A stretch of 64,000 bases of DNA from Polaribacter atrinae (GTDB taxonomy: Bacteria; Bacteroidota; Bacteroidia; Flavobacteriales; Flavobacteriaceae): NCBI RefSeq assembly GCF_038023995.1, contig NZ_CP150660.1, positions 2,354,501 to 2,418,500 of the forward strand, in the 5' to 3' direction. The notes beneath the pieces are model-generated. The model searched no databases, was not told the origin of the DNA, and saw only the letters and a program-made list of their open reading frames with translations. The translations under genes and the position numbers were made by a program. Below are positions 55,201-63,486 of the stretch, in pieces (within the stretch, counting starts at the first letter, position 1; each line of letters begins with the position of its first letter).

Positions 55201-57810
55201 TTGGCAAAATCAAAACCAAAAAAGGTTACTCCTTTAATGAAACAATACAATGCTATCAAGAATAAATATCCTGATGCGATGTTACTTTTTAGAGTAGGAG
55301 ATTTTTACGAAACTTTTGGTGAAGATGCTAAAAAAGCTGCCGGTGTTTTAGGAATTACGTTAACAAAACGTGGTGCCGGAAGTGAAACAGAAACTGCTTT
55401 GGCAGGTTTTCCGCATCATTCTTTAAATACCTATTTACCTAAGTTGGTAAAAGCAGGAATGCGTGTTGCTATTTGCGATCAGCTAGAAGACCCAAAAATG
55501 ACCAAAACCATTGTAAAACGTGGTGTTACAGAATTGGTTACGCCTGGTGTTTCTTTAAACGACGAAGTTTTACAAACCAAAACAAACAACTTTTTAGCGG
55601 CTGTTCATTTTGATAAAAAACAACTCGGAATTTCATTTCTTGATGTTTCTACTGGTGAATATTTAGTAGCGCAAGGAAATGCAGAATACATCGATAAATT
55701 GCTTCAAAATTTTGCTCCGAGTGAAGTTTTGGTTCAGAAACAACACAAGCAACAATTTTTAGAATTATTTGAAAACAGATATTATACGTTTTATCTTGAT
55801 GATTGGGTTTTTCAAAAAGAATACGCAAACGAAACGTTACAGAATCATTTTGAAGTAAAAAGCTTAAAAGGTTTTGGAATTCAGGATGTTAAAAACGGAA
55901 TTATTGCTGCCGGAGCGGTCATGTATTACTTGTCGGAAACGCAACATAATCAACTAAAACATATTCAGCATATTAGTAGAATTGCAGAAGACAATTATGT
56001 TTGGATGGACCGTTTTACAGTCAGAAATTTAGAATTATACAATCCGAATTCTATCAATGCAGTCACGCTTTTAAATGTTATTGATAAAACCATTTCGCCA
56101 ATGGGCGGAAGACTTTTAAAACGTTGGTTGGCATTGCCATTAAAAAATATCGACGAAATTAAAAATCGTCATGAATTGGTAAAGTTTTTTATAGATTCAG
56201 ATAAATTTTCACAAACGGTAACCTACCAACTAAAACAAATATCAGATTTAGAAAGATTGATTTCTAAAGTGGCAACCGGTAAAGCATCACCAAGAGAAAT
56301 TGTACTTTTAAAAGATTCTTTAAAAGCGATTCTGCCGATAAAAGCATCCGCAGAAAAAAGTAAAAATAATACAGTAAAAGCACTCGGAAATCAATTACAT
56401 ACGTGTGCAGATTTAATAGAAAAAGTTTCGCAAACGTTGTTTGATGATGCACCTGTAAACATCAATAAAGGAAATGCAATTGCTACTGGAGTTCATCAAG
56501 AATTAGACGATTTACGTGCCATTTCTAACTCTGGTAAAGAGTATTTAGACAATATGTTAGCACGTGAAACGGAACGAACCGGAATTACAAGTTTAAAGAT
56601 TTCCTTCAACAACGTTTTTGGCTATTATATAGAAGTTAGAAACTCGCATAAAGACAAAGTTCCACAAGAATGGATTCGTAAACAAACCTTGGTAAATGCA
56701 GAGCGTTATATTACCGAGGAATTAAAAGAATACGAAACCAAAATTTTAGGTGCCGAAGAAAAAATAGCCAAATTAGAGCAAGATATTTTTACTAAATTAT
56801 TACAGTACATCATTCAATATGTACAGATAGTCCAAGAAAATGCACAGGTTATCGCAAAAATAGATTGTTTACTCTCTTTTTCTGTTTTGGCTATTGATAA
56901 CAATTATGTGCGCCCAATTATGGATGAAAGCACAGATTTAGAAATTAAAAATGGTCGTCATCCAGTAATTGAAAAACAGTTGCCAATTGATCAAGCATAT
57001 ATTGCAAACGATGTGGTACTGAACAGAACTCAGCAACAAATTATAATGATTACCGGACCCAATATGTCTGGTAAATCGGCTATTCTAAGACAAACTGCAT
57101 TGATTGTTTTACTAGCACAAATGGGAAGTTATGTGCCTGCTCAGAATGCAAAAATAGGAATTGTAGATAAGATTTTTACGCGTGTTGGTGCAAGTGATAA
57201 TATTTCTATGGGCGAATCTACTTTTATGGTAGAAATGAATGAAACGGCATCGATCTTAAATAACGTTTCTGAGCGCAGTTTAATTCTTTTAGATGAAATT
57301 GGTAGAGGAACCTCTACTTATGACGGAATATCGATTGCTTGGGCTATATCTGAGTTTTTACACGAGCACCCAACCAAAGCAAAAACATTATTTGCTACAC
57401 ATTATCATGAATTGAATGAAATGACTACCACTTTTGAGCGCATTAAAAACTTTAATGTATCTGTAAAAGAATTAGAAAACACCATTATTTTCTTACGTAA
57501 ACTGGTTTCTGGTGGTTCTGATCATAGTTTTGGTATTCATGTAGCTAAATTAGCAGGAATGCCAAATATGGTGATTCATAGAGCGAATAAAATATTAGCA
57601 CAGTTAGAAAAAAACAATAAAAGCGGTCAAGTTAAAGATGTTTTAAAACAAGAACAAAATGAAGAAATGCAACTCAGCTTTTTTCAGTTAGATGATCCGT
57701 TATTAGAAAATATTAAAGAAGAAATTTTAGCAACAAATATTGATACTTTAACGCCTATTGAAGCCTTGATGAAGTTGAATGAAATTAAACGAATGTTGAT
57801 TAAAAAGTAA
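55201..57810 (+). CDS. mutS: DNA mismatch repair protein MutS
   Basis: The product is 869 aa. Mismatch-recognition motif FRVGDFYETFGEDA (Phe-x-Glu) is at about 33-46. The C-terminal ATPase has TGPNMSGKSAILRQ, STFMVEMNETASILNN, LLDEIGRGTSTYDG and FATHYHEL. The TTG start is chosen because family members begin MAKxKKVTPLMKQY; a -7-like TATCTTCG is at 55166-55173. Its stop overlaps the next gene start by one base. Confidence 0.96.
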   Translation: MAKSKPKKVTPLMKQYNAIKNKYPDAMLLFRVGDFYETFGEDAKKAAGVLGITLTKRGAGSETETALAGFPHHSLNTYLPKLVKAGMRVAICDQLEDPKMTKTIVKRGVTELVTPGVSLNDEVLQTKTNNFLAAVHFDKKQLGISFLDVSTGEYLVAQGNAEYIDKLLQNFAPSEVLVQKQHKQQFLELFENRYYTFYLDDWVFQKEYANETLQNHFEVKSLKGFGIQDVKNGIIAAGAVMYYLSETQHNQLKHIQHISRIAEDNYVWMDRFTVRNLELYNPNSINAVTLLNVIDKTISPMGGRLLKRWLALPLKNIDEIKNRHELVKFFIDSDKFSQTVTYQLKQISDLERLISKVATGKASPREIVLLKDSLKAILPIKASAEKSKNNTVKALGNQLHTCADLIEKVSQTLFDDAPVNINKGNAIATGVHQELDDLRAISNSGKEYLDNMLARETERTGITSLKISFNNVFGYYIEVRNSHKDKVPQEWIRKQTLVNAERYITEELKEYETKILGAEEKIAKLEQDIFTKLLQYIIQYVQIVQENAQVIAKIDCLLSFSVLAIDNNYVRPIMDESTDLEIKNGRHPVIEKQLPIDQAYIANDVVLNRTQQQIIMITGPNMSGKSAILRQTALIVLLAQMGSYVPAQNAKIGIVDKIFTRVGASDNISMGESTFMVEMNETASILNNVSERSLILLDEIGRGTSTYDGISIAWAISEFLHEHPTKAKTLFATHYHELNEMTTTFERIKNFNVSVKELENTIIFLRKLVSGGSDHSFGIHVAKLAGMPNMVIHRANKILAQLEKNNKSGQVKDVLKQEQNEEMQLSFFQLDDPLLENIKEEILATNIDTLTPIEALMKLNEIKRMLIKK

Positions 57811-58265
57811 TGGTAAATAATTTAGAACAAGGTTTTTTCGGCATTGGAATTCAGAATGGAAAAACGCCCGAAAATTTAGGAGTTCTTTGGCGTTCTGCCC
57901 AAAATATGGGTGCTAGTTTTATTTTTACAATTGGTAATCGCTATGCTAAACAAGCTTGCGACACACACAAAGCAACAGGTGCAATGCCTTATTTTCATTA
58001 CGAAACTTTTGAGGATTTCTTTAACAACCTCCCAAAAGGTGCTATGTTAGTGGGTGTAGAATTAGACGAAAAAGCAGTACAATTAGAAACTTTTACCCAT
58101 CCTAGACGTTGTGTTTACTTATTAGGCGCAGAAGATCATGGAATGTCTAAATTAGCTATTGAAAAATCGCATCATTTAGTAAAGTTCAAATCTGAATTAA
58201 GCTTAAATGTTTCTGTTGCCGGAAGCATTATTATGTATGATCGGCAAGCGAAGTTTAATTTTTAA
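57810..58265 (+). CDS. TrmH/SpoU-family RNA methyltransferase, second copy
   Basis: The product is 151 aa. NLGVLWRSAQNMGASFIFTIGNR, VYLLGAEDHGMSKLA and LNVSVAGSIIMYDR give the three SPOUT motifs. It is shorter than the first copy and not a duplicate of it. It is coupled to mutS through a TAATG overlap. The cassette array begins about 100 bp after its stop. Confidence 0.88.
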   Translation: MVNNLEQGFFGIGIQNGKTPENLGVLWRSAQNMGASFIFTIGNRYAKQACDTHKATGAMPYFHYETFEDFFNNLPKGAMLVGVELDEKAVQLETFTHPRRCVYLLGAEDHGMSKLAIEKSHHLVKFKSELSLNVSVAGSIIMYDRQAKFNF

Positions 58266-58329
58266 GTCTAAGAGAATTAAAATTACTTTCTATTAAGAAG
58301 CGTTGTTTTATTTTAATCGCAACTAATTT

Positions 58330-58380
58330 TGATAAAGCACTAATTTAGTAATTTTTCATAAACAGTGTTGTGTCACATTA
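58330..58380. repeat. Half attC-like site at the array's left end
   Basis: CATAAACAGTGTTGTG matches the right halves of the three full elements. The left half expected near 58242 is missing, where the TrmH gene lies. GTTGTG (58367-58372) is complementary to CACAAC at 59369-59374 across the RES gene. Confidence 0.55.
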
Positions 58381-58384
58381 TTTT

Positions 58385-58633
58385 CTATTTTGGTTCAAAC
58401 TTCCATTCAAAATCTGGTGTTATCATTGATTTGAAATCTTCCATTAAAAAATTCTTATAATCTTTATCTTCAGGTTTGAGGTCTTTCCATATAATAACAT
58501 TTTTTTCAATTGTAGCATATTTTGAAAAAGTAATATCAAATTTCCCAATAGATTTATTGATGTTTTTAAGTTCTACAATATAAAACCGTTTTACTTTTAA
58601 GTTATTATCTACAAAATTTGGATGAATAGCCAT
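58385..58633 (-). pseudogene. C-terminal part of a split RES-domain gene
   Basis: The product is 82 aa and in the same frame as the 237-aa part upstream, four codons after its TAA. Its start (MAIHPNFVDNNLKVKRFYIV) is the usual ending of RES-domain proteins after the YPS motif, so it is one gene cut by a stop, not two. It might be translated from its own ATG, but would lack the catalytic residues. Confidence 0.65.
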
Positions 58634-58642
58634 ATTTATTCC

Positions 58643-59356
58643 TTAATAATTAGACTGCTTGCTTGGATATATTAAAATATCGGTTGCAAAATTATGTCTT
58701 GCATATAAAGTCCTATGTGCTAAAGTCGCTGATAATTCATAACTATTATCGTTAATAAAAATATTCTGAAGATATTTTGTCAACTCTACAATTCCTGCTT
58801 GTTTATCTAAATTTATTCTCTCATCGATTGGTTTCTGCAATTGTTCACTTTCTTTATTTTTTAGCACGTTAAAGTTATTGTCAGGATGCAAATCTGTTTG
58901 TATAAATGTTTGAAAAGCTAGTTTTTCGTTTGATTTTTTAAGTTCCCATTTTGAAATACAATATTTTTTACCTTCTAAATTATTTTCTCTAAGAACTTCC
59001 ATAAGTGAAATCATAGGATTGTCAGAGCAATAAAAAACAGGGAATTTAGGGAAGTTACATCTTCCAAATCCAACTAAATTAATTGGTGGATAACTATGTT
59101 CTGAAAATAAATTTTTGTTATTGAATGAATTTAATTCTCTAACTCCATAAAAAGGTAAACCAAAATTTTTATGTTCAATAAATTTAAAAATATTTGGTAA
59201 AAACTCAAATTCAGTTTGAATCAAAGCTTCAATTTTCTTTACAAAATTCTCAACATTATCTGATTTATTAAATTTTGAAAATTCAAGTTTTTTTAATCTT
59301 TCTATAGATTTGATTGTTTCTTTAAGACTTGGAAATTTTTCTATATCTAAATTCAT
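58643..59356 (-). pseudogene. N-terminal part of a split RES-domain (NAD-phosphorylase-toxin-like) gene
   Basis: The 237-aa part has GVREL, FGRCNFPKFPVFYCSDNPMISLMEVLRE and ATDILIYPS, which supply the Arg, Glu and Ser of the RES family. The stop TAA (58645-58643) falls inside the domain: YPSKQSNY-stop-GINMAIHP reads as one sequence if TAA was AAA. RES toxins degrade NAD+; no Xre-type antitoxin is seen beside it. It is cassette A of the array. Confidence 0.7.
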
Positions 59357-59368
59357 TTTTTAATGTTG

Positions 59369-59506
59369 CACAACGTTTTTGTATAAGCTTTGTTTCCTGT
59401 TTTAATCAGTGAAGTTAATAAAATAAAACACAAACCAAGAAAATCCGCGAGGACTTTCGCAAGTGAGCAAAAAGCCAGTAATAAAATTTATAAGGTGTTA
59501 TATGCC
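59369..59506. repeat. attC-like element between cassettes A and B
   Basis: AAC at 59372-59374 to GTT at 59497-59499 spans 128 bp. The interior has AACGTTTTTGTATAAG and TTTATAAGGTGTT ends and a central GTCC/TTCGCAAGTGAGC-type hairpin region. Its left 6 bases CACAAC pair with GTTGTG across cassette A, and its right GTTAT pairs with ATAAC across cassette B. Confidence 0.6.
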
Positions 59507-60055
59507 GCTATTTTTCCATTTATTTAATTTGTTACGGTCTAATTTTTCGTCAATTTTGTATTCAAATGCTCTAATTATCTTGTCATTTTCAATATTAAAA
59601 AACAGAACTCCATAATCGTTAAGTTTGACACACGGAATTTGTCTGTCTTTATTTTCGTATTGAAAAATCTCTGTCCATAAGCCCATCATATTTTTACGTT
59701 CAAAATAAACGCTGTCAATAAACGACTTTTTTGTCCTGCCGAAATAACGGCTAATACAAACAAAGTCGTCTGAGGTGATTTTATACAATCTTTCAAATTC
59801 TTTCACATTACAACAGTCAACAAAAATCTTCATCAATTCAATTGTCTTTTCGTCATTTATTAAGTATGTGTAGTTTTTATGATTTACGATTTTGTCAAGA
59901 GTTTTATATTGTTGCCTAACTTCGGAGTCTGTCGGATTAATTTCCAACGCCATTTTATAATACTTCAATGCTACTTCGTCTGCACTGTCGTTTGAGAAGC
60001 TTAGATTTTTCTCTGCTGTTACTATGTATTCTTTGAATTGCTCTAAATTCTCCAT
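59498..60055 (-). CDS. Hypothetical protein with TPR-like N-terminus (cassette B)
   Basis: The start at 60055 (MENLEQFKEYIVTAEKNL) gives 185 aa; four codons upstream is another ATG that overlaps a 32-aa frame. VALKYYKMALEINPTDSEV is TPR-like. The rest (WTEIFQYENKDRQIPCVKL...GVLFFNIENDKIIRAFEYKI) resembles a SnoaL-type cone but no match is certain. No signal peptide. It lies between two attC-like elements. Confidence 0.65.
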   Translation of the reverse strand: MENLEQFKEYIVTAEKNLSFSNDSADEVALKYYKMALEINPTDSEVRQQYKTLDKIVNHKNYTYLINDEKTIELMKIFVDCCNVKEFERLYKITSDDFVCISRYFGRTKKSFIDSVYFERKNMMGLWTEIFQYENKDRQIPCVKLNDYGVLFFNIENDKIIRAFEYKIDEKLDRNKLNKWKNSGI

Positions 60056-60056
60056 T

Positions 60057-60155
60057 TTATAAAGCATATAATATGTTGAATGAAAGTCCTGAATTGGTTT
60101 TCAAAAAATCAGTTTCTCTTTCTTTAAGTAATTCTATGATTTCTTCTGTTGTCAT
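60057..60155 (-). CDS. Possible 32-aa leader frame in cassette B
   Basis: MTTEEIIELLKERETDFLKT is followed by 12 residues and a TAA one base before the next gene's ATG. It looks like the start of a larger protein, possibly a truncated cassette gene or a coupled upstream frame. Weak support. Confidence 0.35.
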   Translation of the reverse strand: MTTEEIIELLKERETDFLKTNSGLSFNILYAL

Positions 60156-60174
60156 TGCCCTTTTATATATGTGT

Positions 60175-60312
60175 AATAACGTTGTTGTGTTATGGAAAGT
60201 TACGTATTTAAGCAATGAATTTACTAAATTAAATACGAACAGCGAAATTCCGAAGGAATTTCCCAAGTGAGCTATAATTAGCAATAAAGTTTATACAGCT
60301 TAAGTTAGCAGC
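60175..60312. repeat. attC-like element between cassettes B and C
   Basis: AAC at 60178-60180 to GTT at 60304-60306 spans 129 bp. It starts AACGTTGTTGTGTTATGG, identical to the start of the next element. The central part has AATTCCGAAGGAATT, a hairpin. GTTAGCAGC (60304-60312) pairs exactly with GCTGCTAAC at 60900-60908 across cassette C. Confidence 0.65.
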
Positions 60313-60313
60313 T

Positions 60314-60896
60314 TTATTTTATTTCAAATTCTTTCACTATTGAATTTATTGGAATTGCTTTGACTTTCTCACCTTGCAATAAAAAAATTACATTTTTCGT
60401 TTTTCCAATTACTATTCCATTAACATTTTCATTGTCAGAGTATTTTAAGTTTATTGGAGAACCTCTTTGTTTGTTTATTTGTGAATTTTCCATAAAAATC
60501 AGCAGAAAGGTAAAGGTAGAAAATAAAAAGAATGAAAAATAAAGAGTACCTGTAAGAATTGAACCAGCTTTTTTTATCCCAACCAAAGTTCATTCTCGAG
60601 TAATTTTTAGGGATTTTTTTTTCATAAAAACTATCAAGTTTAGAAAATAGAAAAACTAATATTATTGTGATTGTAGAAAATAATAATATTTTAAAATCTG
60701 AAAAAGGAGCTACTAAAAAATCAAAAACATCTGCATAATCAAAAATATTGATTCCGAATTCCGAGTATTTTTGATAAGTAAAAAGCATTCCAATTCCAAC
60801 AATCAAAATATAGAAAACTGTAATAACTGTTTGTATTTCTTTAAAAATAAGTTCGTAAGTATCTTTAATTAATCCTTCTTTCATATTCTTGGTCAT
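60314..60896 (-). pseudogene. Frameshifted integral membrane protein (cassette C)
   Basis: The zero frame gives 153 aa ending 60435. The true C-terminus lies in another frame: after ...FTNKQ (codon ends 60471), four extra bases (60470-60467, ACAA, within an AAACAAACAAA run) shift the frame, and RGSPINLKYSDNENVNGIVI continues to 60314. Removing the four bases gives about 192 aa: two or three N-terminal helices, a helix near 118-134 and a small polar C-domain. No family recognised. It fills the interval between two attC-like elements. Confidence 0.65.
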
Positions 60897-60899
60897 ATT

Positions 60900-61039
60900 G
60901 CTGCTAACGTTGTTGTGTTATGGAAAGTTGCGATTTTGTGAACGAGGAATTTCCAGCGGAAATTCCGAAGTTAGCAAAAAAGCAACAAGTTTTAAATTAA
61001 GCTAAATATAGCATTTTTTTATACAAGGTGTTGGCTACA
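60900..61039. repeat. attC-like element between cassettes C and D
   Basis: AAC at 60906-60908 to GTT at 61030-61032 spans 127 bp. The centre GGAATTTCCAGCGGAAATTCC is a hairpin. The right end TTATACAAGGTGTT is the counterpart of the left end of the same family. GTTGGCTACA (61030-61039) pairs exactly with TGTAGCCAAC at 61796-61805 across cassette D. Confidence 0.65.
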
Positions 61040-61307
61040 GTTTTTTTATTTCTTTTGTTAATAAATGTAAATATGTATCTTTTCCAAAAGTTAATTTCAT
61101 GGTTTTTTCATCTATTGGATTTGAGTTGTAAGGAACTTTTCTAATTTCGTGTTTTTCACAAATTAAATCTGCAATTGAATTCTTTGAGATTCGAAATTTT
61201 AAGTACTCATTATTTTTTGTCTTTAAAAAACGATTGAATTATTTCGGGAATATTTACTAAACCCAAAAATGGAAAAATAAATTTTAAAAATCTCTTAATA
61301 TATTCAT
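61035..61307 (-). pseudogene. Degenerate gene in cassette D
   Basis: A minus-strand frame spells KFIFPFLGLVNIPEIIQSFFK, then after a one-base shift NNEYLKFRISKNSIADLICE... up to a TAG at 61037-61035. A possible ATG at 61307 also needs one shift. The residues look like real protein, but no intact frame exists. The stop lies inside the GTTGGCTACA boundary. Confidence 0.5.
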
Positions 61308-61319
61308 AGCGTTTTTAGT

Positions 61320-61793
61320 TTAAATTTTTGGCAATAGTTTTTTACTAGCTATAATTTTATATTCATATTTGTTTCCAAACAACCAACTCCATTTTCTCTT
61401 GTAATATGGGTCTTTCATTTTGATTATTCTTTTTCCTTTCTCCGAAATTGGATAAATTCTTTTTCCTTCTATTTCAAATATTCGAGTATTTAATATTTTT
61501 GGTGTTTGTGAAATACTATCTTTTATACTCATACTTATCGGTTTCCACATAAAAATATAAAAATCAAAAGTCAGTTTGTTTTCCTTTATTTTATATTCTC
61601 CATATTCACTCCAACTCAAATCATATTCATTTGTCCATTTAAAAGTTTTGTCAGGATATAACTCAAAAGATTCCAAAAGAAAAGTTTCTCTTAAATTACC
61701 TTTTATTCTAATTGTGTCCTGTCCGAAAGATTTTTGGTAGTTAAAAATCAAAATCAGAATGAAAATCTTCAATATGTTTTTCGTTTTCCTCAA
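61320..61793 (-). CDS. Secreted hypothetical protein (cassette D)
   Basis: The product is 157 aa. A signal peptide (residues 1-24, ending QKSFGQ) precedes a beta-rich chain with repeated W (TFKWTNEYDLSWSEYGEYKI), as in lipocalin-like or DUF-type secreted domains. No match is certain. It is flanked by GTTGGCTACA and its complement. Confidence 0.65.
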   Translation of the reverse strand: MRKTKNILKIFILILIFNYQKSFGQDTIRIKGNLRETFLLESFELYPDKTFKWTNEYDLSWSEYGEYKIKENKLTFDFYIFMWKPISMSIKDSISQTPKILNTRIFEIEGKRIYPISEKGKRIIKMKDPYYKRKWSWLFGNKYEYKIIASKKLLPKI

Positions 61794-61795
61794 AT

Positions 61796-61815
61796 TGTAG
61801 CCAACGGTTTGATAT
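61796..61815. repeat. Half attC-like site at the array's right end
   Basis: TGTAGCCAACGGTTTGATAT has the left half (AACG-TTTG) of the family but no matching right half before the DUF418 gene. It closes cassette D and marks the array boundary. Confidence 0.5.
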
Positions 61816-62016
61816 CACTATCAAAAGTTCTTTTATCCCATTATTTAATGGTTTTGCTTACTTCTGTGATTTTCAAAAGTTATATTCCTCTGTTTTTTTA
61901 TATTTTTGAAATGAGCGCTTAAATTTCAGTTACTTTTTTAGCAATCTGTTTTTATCCAAATTTACAACAAAAAGAATATTTTTGTGCCCCTATAATGCTA
62001 AGAAATAAAATATCGG

Positions 62017-63207
62017 TTAGTCTTTTTTCAATTGTATCCAAGTAAGACGATGCCATAATTTTTCTAAAGGCCCTTGTCCGTATTTGTTTATCCACCATTT
62101 AAAAAAGTAAAACTGAATAATCCACAATACAATACCGATTCCTAAACTTACCGTATGTCTTACATTTGGCCCTAAACCTAAGCCGTAACCAAAAAATACA
62201 AAGCTTCCTAATATAGATTGTAGCACATAGGCTGTTAAGCTCATACGACCAACATAACGCAAACCACCTACTAGTTTTCTAAACCCACCATATTGATAAA
62301 GCAACATAAAACCAGAGACTAATACAAATGTAAAGCTCAAGTTTTGATACATGGTAATGGCTTTTCCTAAAGAACCCACCACCACTTTTGTTTCTACCAA
62401 AGCAGCAAAATTTTCACCCAAGAAATAAAGCGGTATAAAAGCAATAGCAGCCACCACAAGCATTCTTTTCCAGAAACGAATAGAAGCATTACTAATAACA
62501 AATAGATCTTTAATACCTAGCCAATAGCCTAATACAAATAGTCCTGCAGTTTGTACGGTTCTACCTACTTGTAAAGACCAATAGAAAGTTACTTTATGTC
62601 CGTAAAGCGTGTTTGATTTTACTAAATCAAAAAAAGAATCACTCAATTGCCCTTCTTTAAGCATACGCCACAAATTACCTGTAGGCAAAACGGGTAAAAC
62701 ATAATCTGGGTCTATTAATGATTGTACATAATGCCACAACTCAATTGGCTGTAATAAAAGTAAAAAAGCCGCTAATAAAACAAAATTAGAAGACCAACCA
62801 CGTACAAGAATAAGCACTACTCCTACCATGGCATAAAGTGACAGTATTTCTCCAGGGAAAAAGGCTCCGTTTACAATAGCAAATCCAACTAAGAGAATAA
62901 GTCGCCAAAAAAAACGACCTCCAAAATCTACACCAGCTTTAGCTTGCTTGCGATACATCATACTAAACGTAAGTCCGAAAAGCAATGCAAAAATGGCATA
63001 CCCTTTACCTCCAAAGAGAAAAAACAACGTATCCCAAATATAACCATCTAACGTAGTTAACCATACTGGTTGTAAAGAAGCATCTGGAAATACATAAAAA
63101 TTGAAATGCTCTATACTATGTAAAAGCATAATGGCTAAAATAGCGAAACCACGAAGCGCATCAACAGCATCTAATCTTTGCTTAGTGTTAGGTACGGAAG
63201 CTTTCAT
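62017..63207 (-). CDS. DUF418-family membrane protein
   Basis: The product is 396 aa with about ten transmembrane helices. The start (RLDAVDALRGFAILAIMLLHS) and the late GRMSLTAYVLQSILGSFVFFGYGLG followed by FKWWINKYGQGPLEKLWR-like residues (here GPLEKLWHRLT) are diagnostic for DUF418/YeiB. The family is related to acyltransferase-3 proteins; no substrate is known. Confidence 0.9.
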   Translation of the reverse strand: MKASVPNTKQRLDAVDALRGFAILAIMLLHSIEHFNFYVFPDASLQPVWLTTLDGYIWDTLFFLFGGKGYAIFALLFGLTFSMMYRKQAKAGVDFGGRFFWRLILLVGFAIVNGAFFPGEILSLYAMVGVVLILVRGWSSNFVLLAAFLLLLQPIELWHYVQSLIDPDYVLPVLPTGNLWRMLKEGQLSDSFFDLVKSNTLYGHKVTFYWSLQVGRTVQTAGLFVLGYWLGIKDLFVISNASIRFWKRMLVVAAIAFIPLYFLGENFAALVETKVVVGSLGKAITMYQNLSFTFVLVSGFMLLYQYGGFRKLVGGLRYVGRMSLTAYVLQSILGSFVFFGYGLGLGPNVRHTVSLGIGIVLWIIQFYFFKWWINKYGQGPLEKLWHRLTWIQLKKD

Positions 63208-63337
63208 ATGTAAGTTTTTGTGTAAAAATAAGGAATGATTTTAGCTTAAAAAAGCATAATCTATTGAATATAATATTCCACTTAACAATTCATTATAAGA
63301 GAAAAGAGCACCTATCACCCCAAAAAAAAGAGGAGAA

Positions 63338-63460
63338 TTATTTTTTACTAAAACGTCTAGATACTTTGTATAAAAAATAGACCAATGCTGCTAAAAAAAC
63401 TATTTGAATTACTTGCCAAATAAGAATACCTGCACTAAAATCATTTATTATTTCTTCCAT
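63338..63460 (-). CDS. 40-aa single-helix membrane peptide
   Basis: Starting at 63460, MEEIINDFSAGILIWQVIQI continues into a transmembrane helix (about 11-31) and a basic tail SRRFSKK. Reading frame, helix and positive-inside tail suggest a real gene. It is located 26 bp after the carboxypeptidase stop. Function unknown. Confidence 0.6.
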   Translation of the reverse strand: MEEIINDFSAGILIWQVIQIVFLAALVYFLYKVSRRFSKK

Positions 63461-63486
63461 AGTTTATGCTATTTTAATCAATATTT

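Noticed and set aside
55016..55219. 67-aa minus-strand frame upstream of mutS
   Set aside because: It overlaps the mutS start, contains 'CAGTATTCAGT' repeat sequence and matches no family I know.
60156..60284. Upstream extension of the 32-aa frame in cassette B
   Set aside because: It is translated from the attC-like element itself and has no protein character.
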